Assembly: GCF_000423645.1 (NCBI RefSeq)
Contig: NZ_AUIJ01000001.1
Location: 186,001 to 250,000, forward strand
Source of the DNA: Sediminimonas qiaohouensis DSM 21189
GTDB lineage: Bacteria > Pseudomonadota > Alphaproteobacteria > Rhodobacterales > Rhodobacteraceae
Direction: 5' to 3'
Length of the DNA: 64,000 bases
Of this stretch, positions 29,214-37,703 are shown piece after piece (the stretch's first letter is position 1; each line of letters begins with the position of its first letter). A program made the translations under genes and the position numbers. Below the pieces are notes generated by a model. That model was not told where the DNA came from, searched no databases, and saw only the letters and a list, made by a program, of their open reading frames with translations.

Positions 29214-31766
29214 ATGAAAGATGCCGCACCGCAGACCATCTATCTTTCCGATTACACGCCGCCAGCCTTCCTGGTGGATAGCGTCCACCTGACCTTCCGC
29301 CTCGATCCGGAAAAGACCCGCGTGATCAGCAAGGTGGATTTCCGCCCCAACCCGCAAGCCAAATCGCGCGCGTTCTCTCTGCATGGCGAAGGGCCGGCCC
29401 TCCAATGGGCGCGCATCGACGGGCGCGATGTCACGCCCGAAATCACCGAGACCGGCCTGACATGCGAGGTGCCCGACGCTCCCTTCACATGGGAGGCCGA
29501 GGTCGAGATCAATCCCGCCGCCAACACCGCGTTGGAGGGGCTGTATACCTCGAACGGCATGTATTGCACGCAATGCGAGGCCGAAGGCTTTCGCCGCATC
29601 ACCTACTACCCCGACCGCCCCGACGTGATGGCCCCCTTCACCGTGCGGATCGAGGGGTCCGATCCGGTGCTGCTGTCCAATGGCAACCCCCTGAATAGCG
29701 GGCCGGGCTGGGCGGAATGGCACGATCCGTGGCCGAAACCGGCCTACCTGTTCGCGTTGGTCGCGGGCGATCTGCGCGCGCATGAGGGAAGTTTCACCAC
29801 CCGGTCGGAGCACGAGGTGGCGCTCAATGTCTGGGTGCGGCCCGATGACATCGGCAAATGCGCCTTCGCCATGGAATCGCTCAAGAAATCCATGCAGTGG
29901 GACGAAGAAAAGTACGGCCGCGAATACGATCTGGACGTGTTCAACATCGTCGCCGTCGATGATTTCAACATGGGCGCGATGGAAAACAAGGGGCTCAACA
30001 TCTTCAACTCCTCGGTGGTGCTGGCCAGCCCCGAAACCTCGACCGATGCCACGTTCGAGCGGATCGAGGCGATCATCGCGCACGAGTATTTCCACAACTG
30101 GACAGGCAACCGCATCACCTGCCGCGACTGGTTCCAGCTCTGCCTCAAGGAGGGGCTGACGGTGTTCCGCGACGCGCAGTTCACCGCCGACATGCGCAGC
30201 GCGCCCGTCAAACGGATCGGCGACGTGATCGACCTGCGCGCGCGCCAGTTCCGCGAGGATTCGGGCCCCTTGGCGCATCCCGTCAGGCCCGACAGTTTTG
30301 TCGAGATCAACAATTTCTACACCGCCACGGTCTATGAAAAAGGCGCCGAGGTGATCGGCATGCTCAAGACGCTTGTCGGCGACGAGGCATACTTCCGCGC
30401 GCTCGATCTGTATTTCGACCGCCACGATGGCCAGGCCTGCACGATCGAGGACTGGCTCAAGGTGTTCGAGGACGCAACCGGGCGCGACCTGTCGCAGTTC
30501 AAGCGCTGGTATTCGCAGGCCGGCACGCCGCGCCTTTCGGTCGAGGAAGAGTTCGCGGATGGCACCTATACCCTGACCTTTGAACAGCACACACCGCCCA
30601 CCCCCGGTCAGCCCGACAAGGCGCCGCAGGTGATCCCGATCGCGGTCGGGTTGCTGGGACCGAACGGCGACGAGGTGCAGCCCACCACCGTGCTGGAGAT
30701 GACGCAGGCGCGGCAGAGCTTTACCTTCGACGGCCTTGGCGCGCGGCCCGTCCCGTCGATCCTGCGCGGCTTCTCGGCACCGGTGACCGTGACGCGCGAC
30801 AGCAGCACCAATGAGCGCGCCTTCCTGCTGGCGCATGACACCGACCCGTTCAACCGCTGGGAGGCGGGGCGCGACCTGGCGCGCGAGACGCTGATGCGCA
30901 TGGCACAGCATGGTGGCGCGCCCGATCGCGGCTATCTCGATGCGCTGGCCGCGGTGCTGCGCGATGATACGCTCGACCCCGCCTTTCGGGCACTGGCCCT
31001 GCGCCAGCCCGGGCAAGACGACATCGCCCGCGCCCTGCACGAGGCCGGGCACACCCCCGACCCCGAGGCCATCTTCCACGCCGCCGACCGCTTCGGCGCG
31101 GCGTTGGCCGAGCACCTCAAGGACACGCTGCACGCGCTCTACACCGCTATGGACGTGCCCGGCCCCTACCGCCCCGACGCCGATGATGCCGGCCGACGTG
31201 ATCTGCAAAACGCCGCGCTGGCGCTCAAGACGCGGCTCGACGGCGGCGCGGCGGCGCGCGCGCAATTCGCCGCCGCCGGCAACATGACCCAGCAGCTTGG
31301 CGCGCTGTCGTCGCTGATGGCGCAGGGGCTGGGCGATGCAGAGAACACCGCCTTCGCCGAACAATGGCACGATGACCGGCTGGTCATGGATCGGTGGTTC
31401 GCGCTGCAAGTCGCCCATGCCCGGCTGGAGCAGGCACCGAAAACGGCAGCCCAAATGACCGCACGCAGCGATTTCAACCTCAAGAACCCCAACCGCTTTC
31501 GCGCCGTGTTCGGCGCGCTGGCGGGCAATGCGGGCGGCTTTCACGCGGCCAGCGGCGCGGGCTACGAGCTACTGGCCGATTGGCTGATCCGGCTGGACCC
31601 GATCAACCCGCAAACCACCGCCCGCATGTGTGCCGCGTTCCAGACATGGCCGCGTTATGATGCGGACCGCCAGGCGCGGATCAAGGCGGCGCTGCACCGT
31701 ATTCAGAACGCCCCCTCGCTCAGCCGTGACACCGCCGAAATGGTGGCGCGCATCCTGGGGGACTAG
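29214..31766 (+). CDS. pepN: aminopeptidase N (M1 zinc peptidase)
   Basis: Cytoplasmic broad-specificity aminopeptidase. The start at 29214 (MKDAAPQTIYLSDYTPP) follows ACGGGAGTC; an upstream extension to 29130 crosses the promoter. The 850-residue protein has the exopeptidase motif GAMEN (MGAMENKGLNIFN, ~252-264), zinc ligands HEYFH with the distal glutamate in KEGLTVFRD (~290-320), the catalytic tyrosine region NNFYTATVYEKGAEV, and the DUF3458-type C-terminal domains usual for proteobacterial PepN. It is followed 3 bp later by a small membrane protein gene. Confidence 0.97.
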   Translation: MKDAAPQTIYLSDYTPPAFLVDSVHLTFRLDPEKTRVISKVDFRPNPQAKSRAFSLHGEGPALQWARIDGRDVTPEITETGLTCEVPDAPFTWEAEVEINPAANTALEGLYTSNGMYCTQCEAEGFRRITYYPDRPDVMAPFTVRIEGSDPVLLSNGNPLNSGPGWAEWHDPWPKPAYLFALVAGDLRAHEGSFTTRSEHEVALNVWVRPDDIGKCAFAMESLKKSMQWDEEKYGREYDLDVFNIVAVDDFNMGAMENKGLNIFNSSVVLASPETSTDATFERIEAIIAHEYFHNWTGNRITCRDWFQLCLKEGLTVFRDAQFTADMRSAPVKRIGDVIDLRARQFREDSGPLAHPVRPDSFVEINNFYTATVYEKGAEVIGMLKTLVGDEAYFRALDLYFDRHDGQACTIEDWLKVFEDATGRDLSQFKRWYSQAGTPRLSVEEEFADGTYTLTFEQHTPPTPGQPDKAPQVIPIAVGLLGPNGDEVQPTTVLEMTQARQSFTFDGLGARPVPSILRGFSAPVTVTRDSSTNERAFLLAHDTDPFNRWEAGRDLARETLMRMAQHGGAPDRGYLDALAAVLRDDTLDPAFRALALRQPGQDDIARALHEAGHTPDPEAIFHAADRFGAALAEHLKDTLHALYTAMDVPGPYRPDADDAGRRDLQNAALALKTRLDGGAAARAQFAAAGNMTQQLGALSSLMAQGLGDAENTAFAEQWHDDRLVMDRWFALQVAHARLEQAPKTAAQMTARSDFNLKNPNRFRAVFGALAGNAGGFHAASGAGYELLADWLIRLDPINPQTTARMCAAFQTWPRYDADRQARIKAALHRIQNAPSLSRDTAEMVARILGD

Positions 31767-31769
31767 GCG

Positions 31770-32195
31770 ATGAGCCTGCGCCACGACGCCCGCGCCCGCC
31801 GCCCGCGCACCGTGCTGGTGCTGCTGGGGGTGTGGGCCGGGCTGGCGGCGCTTTGGTGGGCCCTGGATGCGACGTGGTGGATCGTGGCGGCGCTGGCGCT
31901 GTTCACACTGCCCGCCCTGTGGGAGGTGATCACCGACCGCCGCGCAAGCCTGCACCTGCAAGATGGCAACCTGCATTGGCGCGACGGCGCGCTCGGCGAT
32001 AGCGTTGCGCTGGATGCGCTCGACCATGTCCGCTTTGACACGCGGTTGGACATGTCGGTGCGCGTGACGCTGATCCTGAGCGACGGGCGGCGCATCCGCC
32101 TGCCCCATGCCAGCCTGCCGCCGCACCGCGCGTTCGAGACCGCGCTGAAATCCGCCGGGGTCGCCACGCGGCGCCACCACTTCCGCGCGCTGTGA
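31770..32195 (+). CDS. small membrane protein, hypothetical
   Basis: A 141-residue protein with a basic N-terminus ([10 protein letters not shown]), two hydrophobic segments (residues ~14-29 and ~34-50) and a polar C-terminal part of alternating beta pattern ([13 protein letters not shown] to [17 protein letters not shown]) resembling a small PH-like domain. I do not recognise a specific family. It starts 3 bp after the pepN stop behind GGGGGA, so it is co-transcribed with pepN. Codon usage is like its neighbours. Confidence 0.75.
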   Translation: MSLRHDARARRPRTVLVLLGVWAGLAALWWALDATWWIVAALALFTLPALWEVITDRRASLHLQDGNLHWRDGALGDSVALDALDHVRFDTRLDMSVRVTLILSDGRRIRLPHASLPPHRAFETALKSAGVATRRHHFRAL

Positions 32196-32275
32196 CGGCT
32201 GCGGGGGCGCAGCCCTCTTGCCCCTTTAGCGCCCCTGTCCTAGAAGGCAGTCACGCGACACAAGGACATGTGACC

Positions 32276-33784
32276 ATGCTCGACCTGACCTATGCCCCCC
32301 CGAAACCCAAGGTGATCGCAGGCGCGAAGCACGACTGGGAACTCGTGATCGGGATGGAAGTGCACGCGCAGGTAGCCAGCCGCGCCAAGCTGTTTTCCGG
32401 TGCCTCGACCCAGTTCGGCGCCGAGCCGAACTCGAACGTATCCTTCGTCGACGCGGCGATGCCCGGCATGCTGCCGGTGATCAACGATTTCTGCGTCGAA
32501 CAGGCGGTGCGCACCGGGCTGGGCCTGAAGGCGCAGATCAACCTGTGGTCGGCCTTTGACCGCAAGAACTATTTCTACCCCGACCTGCCGCAGGGCTACC
32601 AGATCAGCCAACTTTATCACCCGCTGGTGGGCGAGGGCGAGATCCTGGTGGACATGGAGCCCGGCATCGCCCGCAAGGTGCGGATCGAGCGCATCCACAT
32701 GGAACAGGACGCCGGCAAGTCGATCCACGACATGGACCCGAACATGTCCTTCGTGGACCTGAACCGCACCGGCGTGGCCCTGATGGAGATCGTCAGCCGC
32801 CCCGACATCCGCGGCCCTGAAGAGGCGGCCGCTTATGTCACCAAGCTGCGCCAGATCCTGCGCTACCTGGGCACCTGCGACGGCAACATGCAAAACGGCA
32901 ACCTGCGCGCCGATGTGAACATCTCGGTCTGCCGGCCAGGCGATTACGAGAAATACATGGAAAGCCAGGATTTCAGCCACCTCGGCACTCGCTGCGAGAT
33001 CAAGAACATGAACTCCATGCGCTTTATCCAGCAGGCGATCGAGCATGAGGCCCGCCGCCAGATCGCGATCCTCGAAGGCGGCGGCGAGGTGGTGCAGGAG
33101 ACCCGCCTTTACGATCCCGACAAGGGCGAGACGCGCTCGATGCGGTCCAAGGAAGAGGCGCACGACTACCGCTATTTCCCCGATCCCGACCTGCTGCCGC
33201 TGACGATCGAACAGGCTTGGGTGGACGAGATCGAGGCCAACCTGCCCGAATTGCCGGACGAGAAGAAGGCGCGCTTCATCCGCGACTATGGCGTGACCGA
33301 ATATGACGCCAGCGTTCTGACCGCCGACCTGGACCTGGCCGCCTATTTCGAGGACTCGGTCGGCGCAGGGGACGGCAAGAAAACCGCCAACTGGGTCATC
33401 AACGAGGTGCTGGGCCGCGCCAACAAGGCCGAGGTCACGGCACGCGAGATCGCCACGCCGCAGGCCAATGCCGAGATCCTGGCGATGGTCGCAAATGACG
33501 AGATATCGACCAAGATCGCCAAGGATGTGCTGGAAATCCACATCGAGACCGGCCGCGCCCCGGCCGAGATCGTCGAGACCGAGGGCATGAAGCAGGTCAC
33601 CGACACCGGCGCGATCGAGGCGGCGGTGGACCAGATCATCGCCGACAACCCCGCGCAGGTGGAAAAGGCGAAGGTGAACCCGAAACTGGCCGGCTGGTTC
33701 GTGGGGCAGGTGATGAAAGCAACCGGCGGCAAGGCCAACCCAAAGGCCGTGAACGAGATCGTGCAGGCCCGCCTGGAGCTTTAG
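32276..33784 (+). CDS. gatB: aspartyl/glutamyl-tRNA amidotransferase subunit B
   Basis: B subunit of the GatCAB amidotransferase, which converts Glu-tRNA(Gln) and Asp-tRNA(Asn) to the amide forms. The 502-residue product has [14 protein letters not shown] near residue 22, the metal/ATP region [12 protein letters not shown] (~101-112), [14 protein letters not shown] (~140), the conserved [17 protein letters not shown] and [20 protein letters not shown], and the helical YqeY-like tail ending [14 protein letters not shown]. The start at 32276 has AAGGACATGTGACC before it. gatA and gatC are not adjacent, which is common in this group. Confidence 0.97.
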   Translation: MLDLTYAPPKPKVIAGAKHDWELVIGMEVHAQVASRAKLFSGASTQFGAEPNSNVSFVDAAMPGMLPVINDFCVEQAVRTGLGLKAQINLWSAFDRKNYFYPDLPQGYQISQLYHPLVGEGEILVDMEPGIARKVRIERIHMEQDAGKSIHDMDPNMSFVDLNRTGVALMEIVSRPDIRGPEEAAAYVTKLRQILRYLGTCDGNMQNGNLRADVNISVCRPGDYEKYMESQDFSHLGTRCEIKNMNSMRFIQQAIEHEARRQIAILEGGGEVVQETRLYDPDKGETRSMRSKEEAHDYRYFPDPDLLPLTIEQAWVDEIEANLPELPDEKKARFIRDYGVTEYDASVLTADLDLAAYFEDSVGAGDGKKTANWVINEVLGRANKAEVTAREIATPQANAEILAMVANDEISTKIAKDVLEIHIETGRAPAEIVETEGMKQVTDTGAIEAAVDQIIADNPAQVEKAKVNPKLAGWFVGQVMKATGGKANPKAVNEIVQARLEL

Positions 33785-33806
33785 CAACCCGCCCTGATCC
33801 GGCGGA

Positions 33807-33899
33807 GCGCCCCTTGCGGGGCGCGCATGCTGCATTGGCGCGCGTGCCGCGCGCGGGTGGGGGCGCAGCCCCCGCCGCGCCTGCGGCGCGTCCCCACCC
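33807..33899 (+). other. GC-rich hairpins after gatB
   Basis: GCGCCCC-ttgc-GGGGCGC at 33807-33824 is a strong stem 22 bp after the gatB stop, without a T-run. A nested palindrome follows, with outer arms GGGTGGGG (33855-33862) and CCCCACCC (33892-33899). It probably stops or protects the gatB transcript. The GGAGTATTTT repeat begins immediately after. Confidence 0.5.
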
Positions 33900-33902
33900 C
33901 CC

Positions 33903-33925
33903 GGAGTATTTTGCGAAGGTGAAGG
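33903..33925 (+). repeat. GGAGTATTTT-type intergenic repeat, copy 2
   Basis: GGAGTATTTTGCGAAGGTGA followed by AGG, between gatB and the thioesterase gene, preceded by nested GC-rich palindromes. Shares its core with copies at 21601 (inverted) and 53571. Confidence 0.65.
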
Positions 33926-33936
33926 TGCCTTTCCCT

Positions 33937-33966
33937 TTGCAATCAGGGGCTGGCGCGCCCTACCCT
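33937..33966 (+). promoter_or_regulatory. likely sigma70-type promoter for the thioesterase gene
   Basis: TTGCAA, 18-bp spacer, TACCCT, 35 bp before the ATG at 34002. The -10 context matches the pepN promoter word for word over 17 bases. Confidence 0.55.
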
Positions 33967-34001
33967 CGCGCCGCGACAAGACCAACGAAGGAGACCCGTA
34001 G

Positions 34002-34481
34002 ATGAGCACGCCCGCGCCTTTCACCTGTTCCGCCATGGAAGTCGAGAAGGATTGGATCGACTATAACGGTCATATGAACATGGCCTACTACAATGTCCTG
34101 TTCGATCGCTGCGCGGACCAAGCGTATGAAAAGCTCGGGCTGGGCCCCGATTACGCGTCGAGCCGCCATTTGACGACCTACACGGCCGAGTTTCACATCT
34201 GTTACGTGCGCGAGCTGCATCTGGGGCACAAGGTGCATGGCACGTTCCAACTGCTGGATCATGATGAAAAGCGGTTCCACACCTTTCAGGAGCTGTGGCA
34301 CGAGGATGGCTGGCTTGCCGCGACGGGCGAGGCGTTGACCCTGCATATCGACATGACCGGCCCCCGCGTCGCGCCGTTCCCCGAGGATATCCATGCGGCG
34401 GTCTCGGAGATGATGCGGGCGCACACGGATCTGCCCCGCCCCGAGCGGGCCGGTCGTTCGATCGGAATACGCCGCAAGTGA
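34002..34481 (+). CDS. hotdog-fold acyl-CoA thioesterase
   Basis: A 159-residue 4HBT-type thioesterase. The helix-start motif DWIDYNGHMNMAYYNVLFD (~17-35) carries the aspartate/asparagine and histidine typical of this hotdog group, followed by the strands TYTAEFHICYVREL and KVHGTFQLLDHDEKRFHTFQEL. The pattern is close to the thioesterase domain that accompanies carnitine 3-dehydrogenase, which acts on betainyl-CoA, but no dehydrogenase is beside it here, so the substrate is open. ATG at 34002 follows GGAGACCCGTAG. Stands alone between two intergenic repeat elements. Confidence 0.85.
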   Translation: MSTPAPFTCSAMEVEKDWIDYNGHMNMAYYNVLFDRCADQAYEKLGLGPDYASSRHLTTYTAEFHICYVRELHLGHKVHGTFQLLDHDEKRFHTFQELWHEDGWLAATGEALTLHIDMTGPRVAPFPEDIHAAVSEMMRAHTDLPRPERAGRSIGIRRK

Positions 34482-34490
34482 GGCGCGCCC

Positions 34491-34533
34491 AAACGGACGC
34501 CTCGCGCCACGAAACATACGTTTTGTACGTTTC
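34491..34533 (+). repeat. AAACGGACG...GTTTTGTAC palindromic element, copy 1
   Basis: AAACGGACG (34491-34499) followed after 11 bases by GAAACATACG-ttt-TGTACGTTTC, an imperfect palindrome with two mismatches. The same head and tail words occur at 36005-36043. It lies 10 bp after the thioesterase stop and may end that transcript. Confidence 0.55.
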
Positions 34534-34539
34534 AGCCCC

Positions 34540-34568
34540 TTCTGCACCGCGCCGGGCGCTGCTAGGCT
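34540..34568 (+). promoter_or_regulatory. candidate promoter for the DUF4177 gene
   Basis: TTCTGC, 17-bp spacer, TAGGCT, ending 37 bp before the ATG at 34606. The -10 is reasonable, the -35 weak. Confidence 0.4.
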
Positions 34569-34605
34569 GCGCCGATGCGCATCAAGACGGAAAGGCCCCT
34601 GCCTG

Positions 34606-34998
34606 ATGTATGAATACAAGGTGATTCCCGCCCCGGAGCGGGCCGACAGGATCAAGGGGCTCAAGCGCCCCGAAGACCGGTTTGCCCACAAAGTCGAGGA
34701 AGTTCTCAATGACATGGCCGCGGCAGGATGGTCGTTTCTGCGGGCCGAAAGCCTGCCGGGCGAAGAACGCCGCTTGCTGCGCAGCCAGAGCATGGTTCAC
34801 AATATCCTGGTGTTCTACCGCGAGATCGGATCGGACGAGCAAACGGATGCGGCCCCTTCCGTCGCCCCCGACACCAGCCTGGACAGCACACCGCCGCTCA
34901 GCGGGGCGTTTCGGCACGATCCCGGGCCGCCGGAGCCGCAGCTCGAATCGCCCGGGCGGGCAAATGATGATGACGAGGAGGAGGAGCGGAGGAGCTGA
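34606..34998 (+). CDS. DUF4177 domain protein with acidic tail
   Basis: A 130-residue protein whose first ~65 residues form a DUF4177 domain (MYEYKVIPAPERADRIKG, ending ILVFYREI) with AAAGWSFLRAESLPGEERR in the middle. The rest is a low-complexity, proline- and aspartate/glutamate-rich tail ending DDDEEEERRS, likely disordered. Function of the family is unknown. Its stop codon ends one base before the stop of bolA on the other strand, so the two genes converge with no spacer and share a 3' border. Confidence 0.8.
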   Translation: MYEYKVIPAPERADRIKGLKRPEDRFAHKVEEVLNDMAAAGWSFLRAESLPGEERRLLRSQSMVHNILVFYREIGSDEQTDAAPSVAPDTSLDSTPPLSGAFRHDPGPPEPQLESPGRANDDDEEEERRS

Positions 34999-35256
34999 TC
35001 ACGACTCCAGCTCAAGCGCGAGCGCGTGAATCCGGCCGATCAGTCCCGGCCCGAGGGCAGCGTGCACCGCGCGATGCCGCTCCAGCCGCGACTGCCCCTT
35101 GAACGCATCCGCGCGCATCCTAACTCTGAAGTGGCTGCCACCGCCCTCGGTGTAACCGGCATGCCCGCGATGCGCCTCACTTTCATCAATAACTTCAATG
35201 TGTTGTGGATTGAATACGTTTTTCAGCGCGTCTCGAATCTCGTCTGAAATGGGCAT
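34999..35256 (-). CDS. bolA: BolA family protein
   Basis: An 85-residue BolA/IbaG-type protein: IRDALKNVFNPQHIEVIDES, then a conserved glycine/histidine loop (HRGHAGYTEGGGSHFRVRM) and the signature SRLERHRAVHAALG (~54-67) with the invariant RHR-V histidine used with monothiol glutaredoxins to handle iron-sulfur clusters. Divergent from the J-domain gene over 75 bp, an arrangement I associate with Rhodobacteraceae. Convergent and abutting with the DUF4177 gene. Confidence 0.93.
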   Translation of the reverse strand: MPISDEIRDALKNVFNPQHIEVIDESEAHRGHAGYTEGGGSHFRVRMRADAFKGQSRLERHRAVHAALGPGLIGRIHALALELES

Positions 35257-35331
35257 AATTTTTTGTCCTCACCCCTTTATCCCGGCGGCAAATAGGTTAA
35301 ACTCCTGCCTCCCAATTGCAAAGGTGTTCCG

Positions 35332-35958
35332 ATGGCCAAGACCGACCCATTCGGCTTCGACATGTCAGTTTCTTCCGCGAAGAAGAAGAACCCGCGCGGG
35401 CAGCGCGGGATGACCGGAGCGTTCGAGACGTCGCAGCGCGTGTGCGAACACGAGGGGTGTCAGGAGCCAGGTAAATATCGCGCGCCCAAGGCGCCCGATG
35501 TGCTGGATGACTTTTATTGGTTCTGCAAGGATCATGTGCGCGAATATAACCTCAAATGGAACTTCTTCGACGGCACCACCGAGGCCGAGTTGAACGCGCA
35601 AATGTCCAAGGACAAGGTCTGGGACAGGCAGACGAAACCCATGTCCGACCCGGAGGCGCGGGCTTGGGCTCGGTTGGGGATTGAAGATCCTCATGAGGTG
35701 CTGGGCGAAAATGCGACGCGCAATCCGGGCAAGTCGGTGACCGGGCAGACCCGGCGCCTGCCCCCGACGGAGCGGCGCGCGATCGAGATCCTGGAGGCCC
35801 GCGATCATTGGACGAAGGCCGAAGTTCGCAAGGCATACAAGGCACTTATCAAGGTTTTGCACCCCGACATGAACGGCGGCGACCGCAGCCAGGAAGAGCA
35901 GCTTCAGCAGGTTGTCTGGGCCTGGGATCAGATCAAGGACAGCCGCAGCTTCAAGTGA
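35332..35958 (+). CDS. J-domain (DnaJ-like) protein
   Basis: A 208-residue protein whose J domain is C-terminal (~145-205): ILEARDHWTKAEVRKAYKAL, then the invariant HPD in VLHPDMNGG (~178), which stimulates Hsp70 ATPase. The N-terminal part holds cysteines CEHEGCQEPG...WFCKDH that could bind a metal. The alphaproteobacterial family of this architecture is uncharacterised. ATG at 35332 has AAGGTGTTCCG in front. A hairpin terminator follows at 36005. Confidence 0.88.
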   Translation: MAKTDPFGFDMSVSSAKKKNPRGQRGMTGAFETSQRVCEHEGCQEPGKYRAPKAPDVLDDFYWFCKDHVREYNLKWNFFDGTTEAELNAQMSKDKVWDRQTKPMSDPEARAWARLGIEDPHEVLGENATRNPGKSVTGQTRRLPPTERRAIEILEARDHWTKAEVRKAYKALIKVLHPDMNGGDRSQEEQLQQVVWAWDQIKDSRSFK

Positions 35959-36004
35959 TTGCAGGCCCCGGCGGACGGGGCCTTAACGATTGGCGTTTCG
36001 TCCC

Positions 36005-36037
36005 AAACGGACGTCTCAAGCGATGAAGCGTCCGTTT
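36005..36037. terminator. bidirectional hairpin terminator; AAACGGACG element copy 2
   Basis: Perfect AAACGGACG / CGTCCGTTT stem with 15-base loop, followed by TGTACAT. Lies between the convergent J-domain gene (+) and the small membrane protein gene (-), 46 and 20 bp from their stops. The T and A runs on either side suit termination on both strands. Its head and tail words recur at 34491. Confidence 0.65.
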
Positions 36038-36056
36038 TGTACATAGCGATTCGGCG

Positions 36057-36506
36057 CTATCCGGTGGCCCTTGCGCGCGCCGCCGACGACAGCTTTCTGC
36101 CGTCGCGCATGTTCAACCCCATCAACCCCAGGTTGATCGCGCCGACCAAAAGCTCGACCCCCTGAACCAACGCGAAACCGGCATCAAAACGACCGGCCTC
36201 GGCGTTAACCGCAAGGTAGATCGCGCACGGAATCAGGACCAGAACGCCGTTGCCCGCGATGACCGGCATGCGCAGCCGCTTGGCCCGCGTGAGGGCGTCC
36301 TTGCGCCGCTGCCCGAGACGAAAGCCCGTCGCGCCCGTCACCATCAGCGCAGGCACGAGCAGCAGCAGCCCCCAAAGCACCCCGCGCTTGACCGCGACGA
36401 TGGTCGCGACGGGCATGAACGCCTCGGACAGAACGGTGGAGATCCAGAAGGTCAGGATGGTCAGAAAGGCCACGGTCGCGGCGGCGGCATGGACACGGAC
36501 AAGCAT
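36057..36506 (-). CDS. four-helix membrane protein, hypothetical
   Basis: A 149-residue protein starting MLVRVHAAAATVAFLTILTF at 36506, behind AAAAGGAGCGCCCC; a longer frame to 36527 skips that site. Four hydrophobic segments alternate with short basic loops (RLGQRRKDALTRAKRLR). I do not recognise a specific family; it resembles small inner-membrane proteins of unknown function. It is divergent from a MarR regulator, with two palindromes in the 80-bp gap, so it is probably the main target of that regulator. Confidence 0.8.
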   Translation of the reverse strand: MLVRVHAAAATVAFLTILTFWISTVLSEAFMPVATIVAVKRGVLWGLLLLVPALMVTGATGFRLGQRRKDALTRAKRLRMPVIAGNGVLVLIPCAIYLAVNAEAGRFDAGFALVQGVELLVGAINLGLMGLNMRDGRKLSSAARARATG

Positions 36507-36529
36507 GGGGCGCTCCTTTTCAAACAAAC

Positions 36530-36547
36530 AATATAGCTTGCTATATT
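36530..36547. promoter_or_regulatory. palindromic operator 1 (MarR-type)
   Basis: AATATAGCTTGCTATATT, a perfect palindrome of 7-bp arms around CTTG, 24 bp upstream of the divergent membrane-protein start. Its central word TAGCTTGCTA is repeated in operator 2. Confidence 0.75.
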
Positions 36548-36553
36548 ATGTAG

Positions 36554-36567
36554 CATAGCTTGCTATG
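36554..36567. promoter_or_regulatory. palindromic operator 2 (MarR-type)
   Basis: CATAGCTTGCTATG shares the core ATAGCTTGCTAT with operator 1. The centres are 22 bp apart, about two helical turns, so two dimers would bind the same DNA face. It overlaps an upstream candidate ATG (36565) of the regulator. Confidence 0.75.
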
Positions 36568-36585
36568 TTTTTGCAATATGCCGCC

Positions 36586-37026
36586 ATGACATTCGATAAA
36601 TCCGCATCGGCCGGCTACCTGGCCAACCACATGGCACGGCTGTTCGCGCGGGGCCTGCGCGCCCGGATCGAGCCGCTGGGCCTGACGGTAGGGCAATTCC
36701 CCGTCATGCTGGAATTGTGGGAGGGGGACGGCCTGACGCAGAAGGAATTGCGCGTGCGGCTGGACATCGAACAGGCCACCATCGCCAACACGCTAAACCG
36801 GATGGAGCGCGACGGCCTGATCCGGCGCACGCGCAATGAGGGCGACGCGCGGGTGCAGCGCGTTTGGCTGACCGAGCGCGCGCGCACCTTGCGCGCGCCT
36901 GCCTACGCCGCCGCCACGGCGCAAAACGCGGCCGCGCTGGCGTCGCTAACGGAAGCCGAACGCGCCCGGTTCCTGCACGACATGGAGCGGGTCATCGCCT
37001 CCATGCAGGAGAGCGAAGGGGGCTAG
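36586..37026 (+). CDS. MarR-family transcription regulator
   Basis: A 146-residue winged-helix regulator. DNA-binding core at ~45-95: LTQKELRVRLDIEQATIANTLNRMERDGLIRR, then the wing TRNEGDARVQRVWLTERA. Dimer helices flank it. I choose ATG 36586 (MTFDKSASAGYL) because the alternative at 36565 lies inside an operator; neither has a clear ribosome site. Divergent from the four-helix membrane protein; probably represses itself and that gene in response to an unknown small molecule. Confidence 0.9.
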   Translation: MTFDKSASAGYLANHMARLFARGLRARIEPLGLTVGQFPVMLELWEGDGLTQKELRVRLDIEQATIANTLNRMERDGLIRRTRNEGDARVQRVWLTERARTLRAPAYAAATAQNAAALASLTEAERARFLHDMERVIASMQESEGG

Positions 37027-37092
37027 GCCCTGCGCCCTTTGCAGGTCGTGGAGGGCCTTGATGATCTGAGTTTGCCGCGCGGACGTGCGCGG

Positions 37093-37578
37093 TCACGCGG
37101 CCTTGAACACCAGCGATACGCCGTTGATGCAGTGGCGCTTGCCTGTGGGCTCTGGTCCATCGTCGAAGATGTGGCCAAGGTGGCTGCCGCAGCGGCGGCA
37201 GTGGCATTCGGTGCGCGTGGTAAAGAGGGTGTTGTCCTCTTTCGTGCCGATGGCGTTCGGCAGCGCCTTCCAGAAGCTGGGCCAGCCTGTGCCGCTATCG
37301 AACTTGTGCTCGGACGAATACAGCGCCAGATCGCAGCCCTTGCAGTGATAAAGGCCGGGATCGTAATTCTTGTCCAATGGCGAGGTGAAGGCGCGCTCGG
37401 TGCCTTCCTCGCGCATGACGTAGTATTCGGTTTCCGTCAGCATCTCTTTCCACTCCGCCTCGGTGCGGGTGAATTCAAAGCTTTCTGCGGCGTTTCCCTG
37501 GCCTGCCCACCGGATGCCGGCGAAACCGCCAGCCCCGGCAAGCGCCACGGCGGCCGTGATGAAGGATCGTCGTTGCAT
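37093..37578 (-). CDS. msrB: peptide-methionine (R)-S-oxide reductase, exported
   Basis: Reduces methionine-R-sulfoxide in proteins. The start at 37578 (MQRRSFITAAVALAGAGG), behind GGGAGAAG, gives a twin-arginine-type leader (RRSFI), so the 161-residue enzyme should act in the periplasm. The MsrB domain follows: zinc pairs CKGC and CRRC, the substrate region FDSGTGWPSFWKAL, and the catalytic cysteine in RHCINGVSL near the end. A frame extending to 37632 hides the leader and is rejected. Convergent with the MarR gene. Confidence 0.94.
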   Translation of the reverse strand: MQRRSFITAAVALAGAGGFAGIRWAGQGNAAESFEFTRTEAEWKEMLTETEYYVMREEGTERAFTSPLDKNYDPGLYHCKGCDLALYSSEHKFDSGTGWPSFWKALPNAIGTKEDNTLFTTRTECHCRRCGSHLGHIFDDGPEPTGKRHCINGVSLVFKAA

Positions 37579-37703
37579 GGCTCTTCTCCCTTGTCCGGTA
37601 TCAAATGTGGCGTGCCGCCCGCGGTTCCGCAATCACGGGCGACACACATTCACGTGACGTGGGCTGCGCCCCGACGGGGGAAGGCCGGAGGCGCCCTTAC
37701 CCC

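Noticed and set aside
29043-31544. 833-residue open frame on the minus strand opposite pepN
   Set aside because: Antisense shadow of a well-supported M1 peptidase; no domain and shadow-type composition.
32240-34036. 598-residue frame opposite gatB
   Set aside because: Spans a real gene, its terminators and an intergenic repeat; composition is that of a shadow frame.
36530-36567. Paired palindromes as insertion-sequence ends or a CRISPR fragment
   Set aside because: Only 14-18 bp long, sharing a core and flanked by a divergent MarR gene; operators explain them fully and there is no transposase or spacer structure.
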